Shown: in pieces, positions 33,637-42,585 of the stretch | Numbering within the stretch: the stretch's first letter is position 1 | How the letters are laid out: the number at the start of each line of letters is the position of its first letter | Source: Flavobacteriaceae bacterium UBA1903 | Lineage (GTDB): Bacteria > Bacteroidota > Bacteroidia > Flavobacteriales > Flavobacteriaceae | DNA length: 64,000 nucleotides | NCBI GenBank assembly: GCA_002337605.1 | Contig: DDGL01000007.1 | Coordinates: 62,001-126,000 of the forward strand | Direction: 5' to 3' | Notes under the pieces: generated by a model | What the model was told of the DNA's origin: nothing | The model's database searches: none | The model's input: the letters and a program-made list of their open reading frames with translations, nothing else | Made by a program: the position numbers and the translations under genes

Positions 33637-34809
33637 CATACTAGGTGCTTCTTTATAGAAACTCGCTTTAAAAGGAGTTCTGAGTTCAAATTCGCTGGGA
33701 GTAATTTTTTCTAAAATAGGCTTCAACAAGGCATTTTTAAATTTTGAGGTATGCTTGGCATATAGTGTCATGGGTTGTGGCGTTGCCCCTAGCGCGCTTT
33801 TTATAAGTTCGCTGGTCCTACCCAGATGCAGAAGAGTGGCTTTGTGCATAATGGCTTCTTCAACATAATTATAAAGCAGTCGCTCGTATACTGCATAGGT
33901 GGTGTTGTATGAATAGTCTAACCCAACATAACTGGCTTCTAATGTTGTTCCCTGTAAGAAGGCAGTACTAAAACCCACGAGCTTATCGTCCAGAAAAGCA
34001 CCTTTACAAATAAACGCTTCTCCTAATTTTTCTTTTAAGGCTTTAAATGCCTGCGGATATGTTTCCCCATAGCTATACTCAGATTGTTGCTGTACATTGC
34101 TAAATAGCTCTTGTAATCTGTCTAAGTGTTGCGCTATTTCCAATGCTGAAAAAGAAACTAACTGTAGAGCAGAAGCCTTTTTAATAGAGCTGTTGGCTTT
34201 TGTCCTGTATTTAGCTTTCATGGTATCTAAATAGCGTTGAAAGGTTTTCCAGTCTTTGGGAATGGGCAACACCATGGTAACATCTGCCTGAAATGAACGG
34301 TATTTAAAATCTTCAAAAACAGCTAACTCTAGAGACAGGTCCGTATTGAAATCCTTAAAAAGTTGAATGGAAAAAGCGTTTTCATATTTTTTCATGCCCC
34401 GTATTTGTTTAGCAGCCGAAGCCATTAATTCGCTGGCAGCTTTAAAACTTACGGCTTCGCTATGTGCAAAACCATGTGTACCTGTAGCAAATATATTTCC
34501 GCATACCAATCCACGTATGGAAACACTATCATCTTTATTTTTACAATCTTGAAATAATTTCAGTAACAAATTTGTTTGCGCCCCTTTTTTATACGTGAAT
34601 GTAGCTATTTGAAATACACCTGCTACGATTGGGGTTTTATTTGCATTTACCAGAACATACAAATATTGCATTTCTTGAGATAAGGTCTGCGATACTGCAC
34701 TAAGATATTTCAGGGATAAAAATAAGTTACTTTCAGAAACAACTTGTTCCCAATCTTTTTTCGGGACATCTTCAATACTAGTAAAAATTCGTATAGGTTC
34801 TTTGAACAA
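33619..34809 (-). CDS. GNAT/FemAB-fold N-acyltransferase-like protein
   Basis: The product has 396 residues without signal or membrane segments. The central and C-terminal part (KYRTKANSSIKKASALQL, KAFKALKEKLGEAFICKGAF, VGFSTAFLQGTTLEASYVGLDYSYN, LHLGRTSELIKSALGATPQPMTLY) has the tandem GNAT look of FemAB/lipid-linked peptidoglycan transferase-like proteins. The N-terminal part is less clear. The substrate is unknown. The 'peptidoglycan biosynthesis' label sometimes used for such proteins is not supported directly. Confidence 0.65.
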   Translation of the reverse strand: MFKEPIRIFTSIEDVPKKDWEQVVSESNLFLSLKYLSAVSQTLSQEMQYLYVLVNANKTPIVAGVFQIATFTYKKGAQTNLLLKLFQDCKNKDDSVSIRGLVCGNIFATGTHGFAHSEAVSFKAASELMASAAKQIRGMKKYENAFSIQLFKDFNTDLSLELAVFEDFKYRSFQADVTMVLPIPKDWKTFQRYLDTMKAKYRTKANSSIKKASALQLVSFSALEIAQHLDRLQELFSNVQQQSEYSYGETYPQAFKALKEKLGEAFICKGAFLDDKLVGFSTAFLQGTTLEASYVGLDYSYNTTYAVYERLLYNYVEEAIMHKATLLHLGRTSELIKSALGATPQPMTLYAKHTSKFKNALLKPILEKITPSEFELRTPFKASFYKEAPSMLPPLA

Positions 34810-35008
34810 AATAATTATAACTGTTTAATATATGATAGTACAATATACTATTGGTAAGAAAAAGATATAAATGGTTACATACTGGCTGGTAAACTTACAG
34901 TGTTTTCAATAAGTTCCAATGATTCAAATAAACTAACTGCCCGAAGATAGATAATTAGGTCTTATAGCCTAACGCTTTTTTAAGTATCTTGGGAGCAAAA
35001 CATAGCAT

Positions 35009-35395
35009 ATGAAAAATTTAATTTTACTATTACTTACTTTACTGGTTACTGTCATATACGCACAGGAGGATTGTAAAAAATTTAGAACAGGGGAGTTTCA
35101 AAATATTGAAAATGGCGTAGTAAAAGCAAAGATTCAAAGAAATGACAGTATTCAAACAGAGCAGTATGGTGAAAAAGAAATTAAATTAAAAATACAATGG
35201 ATAGACGATTGTACCTATAGGCTTACCTTTTTAGAAGGAAATGAAGCCTTTTGGAATTCGAGACCAAAAACAAAACCGACACCCGACTTGCTTGTGAAGA
35301 TAACCGATGTAAAAGGTGCTAACTATTTACAAGAATCAAAATATGATATCGAGTCTGATTTTGTTTATAAAAGTGAAATCACTAAAATAAAATAG
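35009..35395 (+). CDS. Small secreted protein, mislabelled 'DNA topoisomerase IV' in related genomes
   Basis: The product has 128 residues with a signal peptide (MKNLILLLLTLLVTVIYAQ) followed by a beta-rich domain starting DCKKFRTGEF and containing WIDDCTYRLTFLEGN. Two Cys could form a disulfide. This family is conserved in flavobacteria, where the 'DNA topoisomerase IV' label is an annotation error; nothing here resembles a topoisomerase. Function unknown. Confidence 0.75.
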   Translation: MKNLILLLLTLLVTVIYAQEDCKKFRTGEFQNIENGVVKAKIQRNDSIQTEQYGEKEIKLKIQWIDDCTYRLTFLEGNEAFWNSRPKTKPTPDLLVKITDVKGANYLQESKYDIESDFVYKSEITKIK

Positions 35396-35507
35396 CACTA
35401 CTTTTTTATTATAAGCTTATAGCAACTATAGCTGTAAGACACTAAAAAACTTGAAGAAAGTGATTAGAGTATTTTAATTCGAAATAAACTATAGAAAAAA
35501 ATAATTT

Positions 35508-35873
35508 ATGACAACAACTCCTGAACACGACCAACGTATCGCAAAATTGACCTTTGCTTCAGTATACCCGCACTATGTAACAAAGGTAGAGAAGAAAGAC
35601 CGAACCATAGATGAGTTGCACCAGGTTATCGAGTGGCTTACGGGTTATGACAAGAAAAAAATACAGGAACTCATAGATGAGAAAGTAACCTTTAAAACGT
35701 TTTTTGAGCAAGCTACGCTGCACCCCAATGCACATTTAATTAAAGGAGTGATTTGTGGATACCGAATAGAAAACATTGAAACTCCGTTAACAAAACAAGT
35801 ACGCTTTTTAGATAAACTGGTAGACGAATTAGCTAAAGGTCGTAAAATGGATAAAATTTTACGAGACGCATAG
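35508..35873 (+). CDS. DUF2200 family protein
   Basis: The product has 121 residues, soluble. The DUF2200 pattern is complete: EHDQRIAKLTFASVYPHYVTKVEKKDRT, ELHQVIEWLTGY, FFEQATLHPNAHLIKGVICGYRIE and a C-terminal KGRKMDKILR. Function unknown. The following 180 bases hold a possible long stem (35934-35968) and the promoter of the next gene. Confidence 0.92.
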   Translation: MTTTPEHDQRIAKLTFASVYPHYVTKVEKKDRTIDELHQVIEWLTGYDKKKIQELIDEKVTFKTFFEQATLHPNAHLIKGVICGYRIENIETPLTKQVRFLDKLVDELAKGRKMDKILRDA

Positions 35874-36029
35874 TTTAAAAGTGTATTCAGAAAATAAATT
35901 AACTGTTTTTAAAAGATGTTTCTGTATTTGAGCGGAAAGGTGTGTACGTGATACACTTGAAACTTTCCTGTCTGTATAGGGTACTGAAGATAAAAGATGG
36001 ACATAGGATTCAATATAAAAAAAAATTCG

Positions 36030-36037
36030 TATCTTTT
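36030..36037 (+). promoter_or_regulatory. -7 promoter box TATCTTTT of propeller protein 1
   Basis: The string ATTCGTATCTT around it is repeated before propeller protein 2 (38638-38648), at almost the same distance from the start codon, so this promoter was duplicated with the gene. Confidence 0.55.
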
Positions 36038-36057
36038 TTAAAATTAGCCTTTTCCGC

Positions 36058-37548
36058 ATGAAAACTATACGAAACATATATCTGACACTATTTCTGGGAA
36101 TATTTTCTATCAGTTTACATGCTCAAGTTCAAATTGGGTCTACCATTACAGCTTCAGAAGAAGGTTTTGCTTTTGGCCAGAACGTTCAAATATCTGAGGA
36201 TAGTAAAAGGATTGTAGTATCTGGTTATGGTTCAAGTGAGCAAGGTGTGGCTATATTTGAAAATAGAAATGGCGATTGGGTACAGCAACCATTTGAAGTT
36301 CCCTCAGATTTTCCGGATAGTCCAGTTATTTATAGTGTTGCTATGTCTTCAGACGGCACTAAAATCGCCGTAGGTTCTGTTATTAACAGGTTTGAAGAAA
36401 ATAATGGAAATGTAAAAGTGTTTCAGTATGTAAATAATACCTGGTCTCAAAGAGGGACCACCATTGAAAGTGAAGATAACAACGAATTGTTTGGAAGGTC
36501 TGTAGCTATTTCAGACGATGGAAATCGTGTTTTAGTAGGAGCAAGGCTAAACTCAGAGAAAGCTGTGCTTGGCGGGCGAGCGGTAGTATACCAATATGCG
36601 AATAACACCTGGTCGCAATTAGGAGAGGCGGTTTATGGAACAGAAGATGGCTTTAAGGTTGGAAGTTCTACTGCTATTTCTTCAGATGGAAAAAGTATTT
36701 TTATAGGCTCTAACTCGAGCCATACTAAAAACAATCCTGCTTCACCTTTTGAAGGATATATAGAAACACTTATATGGGAAAACAACTCTTGGGTTAATCA
36801 ATATATAGAAAAAGGGGGGAAATACGATCATTTAGGATTTAGTGTCGACATTTCTAAAAACGGTGAAATTTTTGCAACTACTGCCAACCAAGTAAAGTTC
36901 AATAGAGGATATGTTAAGGTGTACCGCAACGCTAATGGCATATTTAACGAACATAAGATCCTTGAAAGCGATGTCAATGCTTCTTTAGGAAGTTCTCTCT
37001 CAGTTTCAGAAACCGGAAACAAGATAGCAGTATTGGCTTTTGACCCTGAGAGCGTAATACCGAATCTATGGAGTGTTATAATTTTCGAGTTTAACACTCA
37101 AGTGTACGTGCCAATAGGGAGCATTCAAGGCGATGGTAGTTTTCCTCAATATGATATTACTATGGATATTTCGCCGGATGGCAATACAATAGTGATTGGC
37201 TCATTAGAGTATGATTATAGCTTGGCAGGTAGCGAAAGAGGTTCAGTTAAAGTGTATGATATTAGCGAATTAGAAAGTCCGGAAATTCCAGAGCCTGAAA
37301 TTCTACCAGAATTCATTGTTGATCCAATACTAATTTATCCTTCCCCTGCAACCAATGAGTTACATTGTGCTAACTGTAGCTTTATAGCTGAATGGTACAT
37401 TGCAGATGTAACCGGTAAAGTGGTAACGCCACACAAGTATAATACTTCAAATGCACAAGATATTTCTATGCTGCAATCAGGAATTTATTATGTGTATTTT
37501 GTGAGCAGGGCAGGGGATATAGAGGTGAAGAAATTTGTTAAAAAGTAA
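36058..37548 (+). CDS. Secreted seven-bladed beta-propeller protein with T9SS sorting domain, copy 1
   Basis: The product has 496 residues. After a signal peptide (to about 23), seven repeats of about 50 residues share the core 'FG.S.AIS.DG..I.VG': FGQNVQISEDSKRIVV, YSVAMSSDGTKIAVGS, FGRSVAISDDGNRVLVGA, IGSSTAISSDGKSIFIGS, LGFSVDISKNGEIFAT, LGSSLSVSETGNKIAV and YDITMDISPDGNTIVIGS. A type A T9SS domain follows (YPSPATNELHCANC ... GIYYVYFV ... VKKFVKK) with an unusual CxxC. It should be displayed on the surface. It converges on a metalloprotease gene 10 bases away, and both are duplicated next door. Confidence 0.88.
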   Translation: MKTIRNIYLTLFLGIFSISLHAQVQIGSTITASEEGFAFGQNVQISEDSKRIVVSGYGSSEQGVAIFENRNGDWVQQPFEVPSDFPDSPVIYSVAMSSDGTKIAVGSVINRFEENNGNVKVFQYVNNTWSQRGTTIESEDNNELFGRSVAISDDGNRVLVGARLNSEKAVLGGRAVVYQYANNTWSQLGEAVYGTEDGFKVGSSTAISSDGKSIFIGSNSSHTKNNPASPFEGYIETLIWENNSWVNQYIEKGGKYDHLGFSVDISKNGEIFATTANQVKFNRGYVKVYRNANGIFNEHKILESDVNASLGSSLSVSETGNKIAVLAFDPESVIPNLWSVIIFEFNTQVYVPIGSIQGDGSFPQYDITMDISPDGNTIVIGSLEYDYSLAGSERGSVKVYDISELESPEIPEPEILPEFIVDPILIYPSPATNELHCANCSFIAEWYIADVTGKVVTPHKYNTSNAQDISMLQSGIYYVYFVSRAGDIEVKKFVKK

Positions 37549-37558
37549 TTTAGCTGTA

Positions 37559-38455
37559 TTAATCTATCCTCGCGTTTTGAAAATGATCAAAGGGATCTAA
37601 TTCAATTGCATTTCTAATACGAATAAATTGTCCGTTGGTTAGTTGATCTTTTGTACATTCGGGAACTGAAATAGTCATATAATTACGAAGAAAAGAGGAA
37701 GGAACTTTATAAGTAAAGCCATAGCAGTCTTTTTTATTGGAATTTAATGTACAGGTAGTAGCGTCTATTTCTTCAGGTTCAAATGGATAACCAGCAGCAG
37801 TATCTGCTACAAAATCTCCGGTAAGGTCTGCATTGAAATATTGACTGTTAGGGTCTCTTACGACACTCTCACAGTTTAAAGTAAAATTTGTTTCATTGGT
37901 ATGTAGCAGGTTAAAACAATGCCCAACTTCATGTTCTAAAGTTCCAGAGTTGGTAAGGTTAACTGAGGATACGCCTAAAATTGTTCCATAATAGTCCAAG
38001 GCAATACCAGCAAATCCTGAATATTCATTAGAAACGTACACATTAAAAGCATCACTCCGTACATTTCCATCAGCACGCATCGCATCTATCATTTCTGAGA
38101 ATTCGTGCTTTCCGTCCAAATGATAAAATTCGTTGGATAAAATTACTTCATGACCCAACAGGTTGAAAGCTATATTACATTGGTTATAAAGTGTATTTAG
38201 CCGTTCAACAGCAGCCTCAACATTTTCCTGGGTAAAAGCAACATTCCCGGTATTGTCTTCTAAACGAAACCCCCAAAAATAGATATTGAAGGTTACGGGC
38301 TCAAAATCGGCTAAATTTTGTGAGAGCTTTGTTATAGAATTTTTTCCTGGTATCTGGCTAATCTGTTTATTTTGAAAAGAACACTCGTCTGATCCCTGTG
38401 CAAAACACAACGAATTACATCCAAGTATCAAAATAAATAAGTATAAGAATTTCAT
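37559..38455 (-). CDS. Secreted M43-like (pappalysin-type) metalloprotease, copy 1
   Basis: The product has 298 residues with a signal peptide (cleavage near FAQ, residue 20). The metzincin zinc motif HEVGHCFNLLH spans residues 175-185 (ligands H175, H179, H185; catalytic E176), and the Met-turn is NYMTIS (Met260), followed by CTKDQLTNGQFIRIR, the layout of M43 pappalysin-like peptidases. Residues 50-75 (FEPVTFNIYFWGFRLEDNTG) are nearly identical in copy 2. There is no T9SS sorting domain, so it is likely periplasmic or released by another route. Substrate unknown. Confidence 0.85.
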   Translation of the reverse strand: MKFLYLFILILGCNSLCFAQGSDECSFQNKQISQIPGKNSITKLSQNLADFEPVTFNIYFWGFRLEDNTGNVAFTQENVEAAVERLNTLYNQCNIAFNLLGHEVILSNEFYHLDGKHEFSEMIDAMRADGNVRSDAFNVYVSNEYSGFAGIALDYYGTILGVSSVNLTNSGTLEHEVGHCFNLLHTNETNFTLNCESVVRDPNSQYFNADLTGDFVADTAAGYPFEPEEIDATTCTLNSNKKDCYGFTYKVPSSFLRNYMTISVPECTKDQLTNGQFIRIRNAIELDPFDHFQNARID

Positions 38456-38483
38456 CGGGAATATTTAAATAAAAAGAGCCACC

Positions 38484-38491
38484 TAAATATA
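38484..38491 (-). promoter_or_regulatory. -7 promoter box TATATTTA of metalloprotease 1
   Basis: It lies 28 bases upstream of the ATG on the minus strand. An equivalent CTATATTTA string stands 27 bases before metalloprotease 2. Confidence 0.5.
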
Positions 38492-38642
38492 GAAAAATTT
38501 TTCCGCTATTACAAGCTATTCATATTAGGTCCTTGCTTAAATTTTATGGTTTACCGCGGTTACAATAAGCTACAAAGTCGTTCCTTTTTAAGGAAAATAT
38601 TAAAAATACAATTTCATTATAGATACTAATAAATTTTATTCG

Positions 38643-38650
38643 TATCTTAT
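38643..38650 (+). promoter_or_regulatory. -7 promoter box TATCTTAT of propeller protein 2
   Basis: It lies in the same ATTCGTATCTT string as the copy 1 box, 19 bases before the ATG at 38670. Confidence 0.5.
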
Positions 38651-38669
38651 TTTGTTAAAATTTACCATT

Positions 38670-40166
38670 ATGGAAATCATACGAAATATTCTTTTAATCC
38701 TATTTACAGGAATACTTTCTATGAGTTTATATGGTCAAGTTCAAATTGGCCCTACTATCACAGCTTCAGAAGAAGGTTTTGCTTTTGGACAAACCGTGCA
38801 AATATCTGAAGATGGTAAAAAGATAGCCGTCTCTGGTTATGGAACAAGCACTCAGGGCGTTGCAGTATTTGAAAATAGAAATGGCGATTGGGTACAGCAA
38901 TCGCTTGAAGTACCCTCCGATTTTCCAGAAAATCAGACTATTTATAGTGTTGCTATGTCTTCAGACGGCACTAAAATTGCCGTAGGCTCTGTAGTAAATA
39001 CGTTCGATGAGAATAATGGAATTGTAAAGGTATTCCAGTATGTAGACAATACCTGGTCGCAACTAGGAAATACTATTGAAGGTAACGTGAAAAACGAATT
39101 GTTTGGAAGGTCTATAGCTATTTCAGATGATGGAAATCGTGTCGTAGTTGGGGCAAGGCTAAACTCAGAAGTGCTGCATTTTAGCGGACGTGTAGGAGTC
39201 TACGATTATAAAAATGCTGTTTGGTCACAAGTAGGAGAAAGTATTTATGGAAATAGAAAAGGGTTCAAAATAGGTAGTTCTGTAGCCATTTCTGCAGATG
39301 GTGCCTATGTATTTTTGGGTTCTAACGCTGCGTATAGTAATCAAGGAAATACACTTCCGTTCTTTGAAGGTAGTGTTGAGTCCCGTCGTTTAGAAGATAA
39401 TAATTGGGTTATTAGAAGTTCAGAATTAGGAGATAAATTTGATCATTTTGGATTTGATGTTGCGGCCTCTAATGACGGTACTATTGTAGCTTCTGGTGCC
39501 AGTGAATTTAAAGCTTCAAATGGATACGTAAATTTATTTCGAATTTATAATTCAAATGGCATATTAGTTCCTAGTACTAAAGTTAGAGGTAAGACCAATG
39601 AGTATTTGGGAAGCTCTGTGTCACTTTCTGGAGATGGGAGAAGATTGGTGGTTGGTGCGGCTTCGTCAGACAATTCTGATTTCAAAGAAAGTATCACAAT
39701 AGTAGAAACGAATGGTAATGAGTATATAGAAATAGGCAGAATTTTAAATCCTAACAATACTCCACAGTTTGGTAGTTCTGTTGCTATTTCTTCAGATGGA
39801 AATACAGTTGTGGTTGGAGCGTTAGACTATAGGTACCTGCAACCGGGTACAGAGACGGGTTCAGTACGGGTTTATGATATTAGTGGACTGGAAAGTCCAG
39901 AGCCCTATAGTGAAGATATGGATGACAATGATAGCGATATAGCATTAGTTGTCTTTCCTTCCCCAGCATCTAATGAGCTATTTTGTAATAACTGTGAAGG
40001 TGTAAGTGAATGGTATATTGCAGATGTTACCGGAAAACGAGTTTCGTCCACCCTTGTAAATACCGCAGATTCTTTAGATGTTTCCGGACTTCAATCTGGA
40101 GTGTATTATGTTTTTTTACTTAAGGTAAACGAAGAGGTTACCGTGAAGAAATTTTTAAAAAAGTAA
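38670..40166 (+). CDS. Secreted seven-bladed beta-propeller protein with T9SS sorting domain, copy 2
   Basis: Started at 38670 the product has 498 residues (an upstream ATG at 38652 adds six). It is a clear paralogue of the gene at 36058: the mature N-terminus (QVQIGPTITASEEGFAFGQ) and the seven 'FG.S.AIS.DG' blades align throughout, e.g. FGRSIAISDDGNRVVVGA, LGSSVSLSGDGRRLVVGA and FGSSVAISSDGNTVVVGA. The T9SS domain again has CxxC (FPSPASNELFCNNCEG). Blades 1-3 are the most alike, blades 4-6 the most diverged. Confidence 0.88.
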   Translation: MEIIRNILLILFTGILSMSLYGQVQIGPTITASEEGFAFGQTVQISEDGKKIAVSGYGTSTQGVAVFENRNGDWVQQSLEVPSDFPENQTIYSVAMSSDGTKIAVGSVVNTFDENNGIVKVFQYVDNTWSQLGNTIEGNVKNELFGRSIAISDDGNRVVVGARLNSEVLHFSGRVGVYDYKNAVWSQVGESIYGNRKGFKIGSSVAISADGAYVFLGSNAAYSNQGNTLPFFEGSVESRRLEDNNWVIRSSELGDKFDHFGFDVAASNDGTIVASGASEFKASNGYVNLFRIYNSNGILVPSTKVRGKTNEYLGSSVSLSGDGRRLVVGAASSDNSDFKESITIVETNGNEYIEIGRILNPNNTPQFGSSVAISSDGNTVVVGALDYRYLQPGTETGSVRVYDISGLESPEPYSEDMDDNDSDIALVVFPSPASNELFCNNCEGVSEWYIADVTGKRVSSTLVNTADSLDVSGLQSGVYYVFLLKVNEEVTVKKFLKK

Positions 40167-40178
40167 GCGACACTTACG

Positions 40179-41072
40179 TTAATCTACTCTTGCTTTACTG
40201 AACTTACCTTCTGGATCTAATTCAATAGCCTGTCTAATGCGTACAAACTGTCCGTTTGTAAACTGGTCTTTGGTACAAGATGGCGCTCCTATGGTCATGT
40301 AATTGTGAAGTAATGAAGAAGGGATGGTATAGGGGTACCCAAAACAATCATTTCTATTAGAACTCAACGTACAACTATCAGTATCTATTTCTGAAGTAAA
40401 TATATAGCAGGCATCGGTATCTGTTACTAGATCTCCTGTAATATCTGCATTGTAATACTTATTATTGGGGTCTCTAGTGGCACTCTCACAATTAGTAGCG
40501 TCGATTATTTGATTGGTATGCAATAAGCTAAAGCAATGTCCCACTTCGTGCTGGATCGTTCCAGAGTCTATCAGTTTTACGGCTGGTATGCCCGCAAGCG
40601 TATCGAAATAAGCAGCTGCAGCACCACCAAATCCGAAATATTGATTAGATACATAGATATTAAAAGCGTCCTCCCGTACATACCCATTAGATCGCATATC
40701 CCGTATCATTGATAAAAATTCAATCTGGTTTTCTAAAATATAATGTTCATCAGATAAAATAATTTCAGTACCCAATAGATTAAAACTAACATTACACTGG
40801 TTGTAAATTTCATTCAGCCAACGAACAGCATTGTCAATATTTTCCTGGTTGAAGGCTACATTCCCGGTATTATCTTCTAAGCGAAACCCCCAAAAATAGA
40901 TGTTGAAAGTAACGGGCTCAAAATCTGATACTCTTTGTGGAAGTTTTCTTTCAGAATAATGTAGCGGAGCTGTATCGGTTTCTATTTTTGGAATAAAACA
41001 TTCTTCAGTATCCTGGGAAAAAACCAAGGCACTACAACAAAAAACCATTAAAAGGGTGCAAAAGAATTTCAT
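40179..41072 (-). CDS. Secreted M43-like metalloprotease, copy 2
   Basis: The product has 297 residues and is collinear with copy 1: signal peptide to about residue 20, FEPVTFNIYFWGFRLEDNTG at 51-70, zinc motif HEVGHCFSLLH at the same residues 175-185, and the Met-turn NYMTIGAPSCTKDQFTNGQF. All catalytic residues are kept, so both copies are probably active. The Cys positions also agree. It converges on propeller protein 2 with a gap of 12 bases. Confidence 0.85.
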   Translation of the reverse strand: MKFFCTLLMVFCCSALVFSQDTEECFIPKIETDTAPLHYSERKLPQRVSDFEPVTFNIYFWGFRLEDNTGNVAFNQENIDNAVRWLNEIYNQCNVSFNLLGTEIILSDEHYILENQIEFLSMIRDMRSNGYVREDAFNIYVSNQYFGFGGAAAAYFDTLAGIPAVKLIDSGTIQHEVGHCFSLLHTNQIIDATNCESATRDPNNKYYNADITGDLVTDTDACYIFTSEIDTDSCTLSSNRNDCFGYPYTIPSSLLHNYMTIGAPSCTKDQFTNGQFVRIRQAIELDPEGKFSKARVD

Positions 41073-41099
41073 CAGGAGATTATCTATAAAAATTATACT

Positions 41100-41107
41100 T
41101 AAATATA
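41100..41107 (-). promoter_or_regulatory. -7 promoter box TATATTTA of metalloprotease 2
   Basis: It is the counterpart of the box at 38484-38491, 27 bases before the start codon on the minus strand. Confidence 0.5.
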
Positions 41108-41329
41108 GTGAAATAAAATTGCGGGTGCAAGGAAGCTACAAGTAAGTATGAGGAAACTAAATTGCTTCTAAAAAAGAAAGAAAGCTACCTGGCATTATTA
41201 ACTTTTTTATTTCTTTAAAAATCAAGCAAGCCTGACAACATAATCTGGCTATAACTTTAACCCAAATTTAAAATTATAGCCTACCGTACAATTTCCATTC
41301 TTTGTATTTTTACGGAAAGCCAGGATGCT

Positions 41330-41974
41330 ATGAGCCAAAACCTACACGACTACCGTAAATCGTACGAAAAAGGAGAACTTACCTTAGAAAGCGTTTTAGA
41401 GAATCCATTTCAGCAATTTGAGCAGTGGTTTCGAGCAGCAGAAGCCTCAGGAAGTGTAGACGAGGTAAACGCAATGACACTAAGCACCATTGGTGTAGAT
41501 GGTTTTCCACGAGGGAGAGTTGTGTTGTTGAAGGAATTTTCAGAGAAAGGCTTTGTACTATACACCAATTACGGAAGTGAAAAAGGCGAAAGTATCGCGA
41601 AAAATAAACAGGTATGTCTATCTTTTTTCTGGCCTGCATTAGAACAGCAAATTATCATTAAAGGGGAAGCCCAGAAAACGTCTGAAGAACAATCTATAGC
41701 TTACTTCAGTAAACGCCCTCGAAAAAGCCAATTAGGCGCTGTAGTTTCAGACCAGTCTGAAACTATCGAAAGTCGTGAAGCCTTAGAATCTAAACTAACC
41801 GCGCTAGAGAAGCAGTTTGAAGGTCACGTCATCCCAAAGCCCAAAAACTGGGGTGGCTACCTCATAAAACCAGCGGAGTTTGAATTCTGGCAAGGTCGTA
41901 GGAGCAGATTACACGATAGAATTCAGTATACAAAAGATGGAGCGCAATGGGCTATAAGAAGGCTACAGCCATAA
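41330..41974 (+). CDS. pdxH: Pyridoxamine 5'-phosphate oxidase
   Basis: The product has 214 residues, typical for PdxH. LHDYRKSYEKGEL, NAMTLSTIGVDGFPRGRVVLLKEF, YTNYGSEKG, SFFWPALEQQIIIKGEAQ, RPRKSQLGA and the C-terminal FWQGRRSRLHDRI are all conserved FMN and substrate segments. It converts pyridoxine/pyridoxamine phosphate to pyridoxal phosphate with O2. It is the first of a run of plus-strand genes, 119 bases before sixA. A TATTTTTA -7 box lies at 41305-41312. Confidence 0.96.
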   Translation: MSQNLHDYRKSYEKGELTLESVLENPFQQFEQWFRAAEASGSVDEVNAMTLSTIGVDGFPRGRVVLLKEFSEKGFVLYTNYGSEKGESIAKNKQVCLSFFWPALEQQIIIKGEAQKTSEEQSIAYFSKRPRKSQLGAVVSDQSETIESREALESKLTALEKQFEGHVIPKPKNWGGYLIKPAEFEFWQGRRSRLHDRIQYTKDGAQWAIRRLQP

Positions 41975-42093
41975 GGGAGGCAATGAGTGATGAAACAAAG
42001 TAAAAAATAGAAATAGAAATACGAAGGAGCACTAATCGATGTAAAGCAAAATAAACGCTCGTCGTTCTTCGCTCTTAACTCAAAACTAAACAT

Positions 42094-42585
42094 ATGAAAA
42101 CATTATATATGGCACGCCATGCCAAATCTTCTTGGAAGCACGATGTAATAGATCATCAACGACCGCTAAAAGGACGGGGGAAAAGAGACGGCCCTCTGGT
42201 TTCAGAATATGTTGCCAAAAATCATGCGGCCCCACAAAAAATAATTAGTAGTGATGCGGTAAGGGCCTTAAGTACAGCTAAGTACTTTAAAAAGGCATTT
42301 AAGGTACCAGATGAAGATTTTTCTACCAATCACAGTCTTTATGATTTTAGTGGGCAAAATGTGATGGATGTCATTAAAAATCTGGACGATAGCCAGGATT
42401 GTGTTATGGTGGTAGGTCATAATCATGCCTTTACTAGTATTGTTAATATGTTAGGGAATCAGTATATTGACAACTTGCCCACCTGCGGATTTGTAATTAT
42501 TGAATTTGACGTAGACGCATGGAGTAAAATTTCAACAGGAAAAACGGCAACCATGGTATTCCCAAGACACTTAAAAAATGACTGA
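42094..42585 (+). CDS. sixA: SixA-type histidine phosphatase
   Basis: The product has 163 residues with the RHA catalytic motif (MARHAKSSWKH, His9), SSDAVRALSTA and VVGHNHAFT (second His). It belongs to the histidine phosphatase superfamily; SixA in E. coli dephosphorylates phosphohistidine on signalling proteins. Here it overlaps ppk1 by 8 bases, so its substrate may be linked to polyphosphate or to the phosphohistidine of PPK1, which is inference. Confidence 0.88.
   Translation: MKTLYMARHAKSSWKHDVIDHQRPLKGRGKRDGPLVSEYVAKNHAAPQKIISSDAVRALSTAKYFKKAFKVPDEDFSTNHSLYDFSGQNVMDVIKNLDDSQDCVMVVGHNHAFTSIVNMLGNQYIDNLPTCGFVIIEFDVDAWSKISTGKTATMVFPRHLKND

Noticed and set aside
34955..34985. Hairpin with T-run (TTAGGT ... 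GCCTAA) before the 128-residue secreted protein
   Set aside because: The stem is only about six pairs including a G-T pair, and no plus-strand gene ends near enough upstream to need it.
35934..35968. Imperfect stem-loop (GGAAAG ... CTTTCC with an inner GTGTA/TACAC) before propeller protein 1
   Set aside because: The two stems are short and separated by mismatches, and no T-run follows. It may be a remnant of a terminator, but I cannot support a riboswitch or small RNA.
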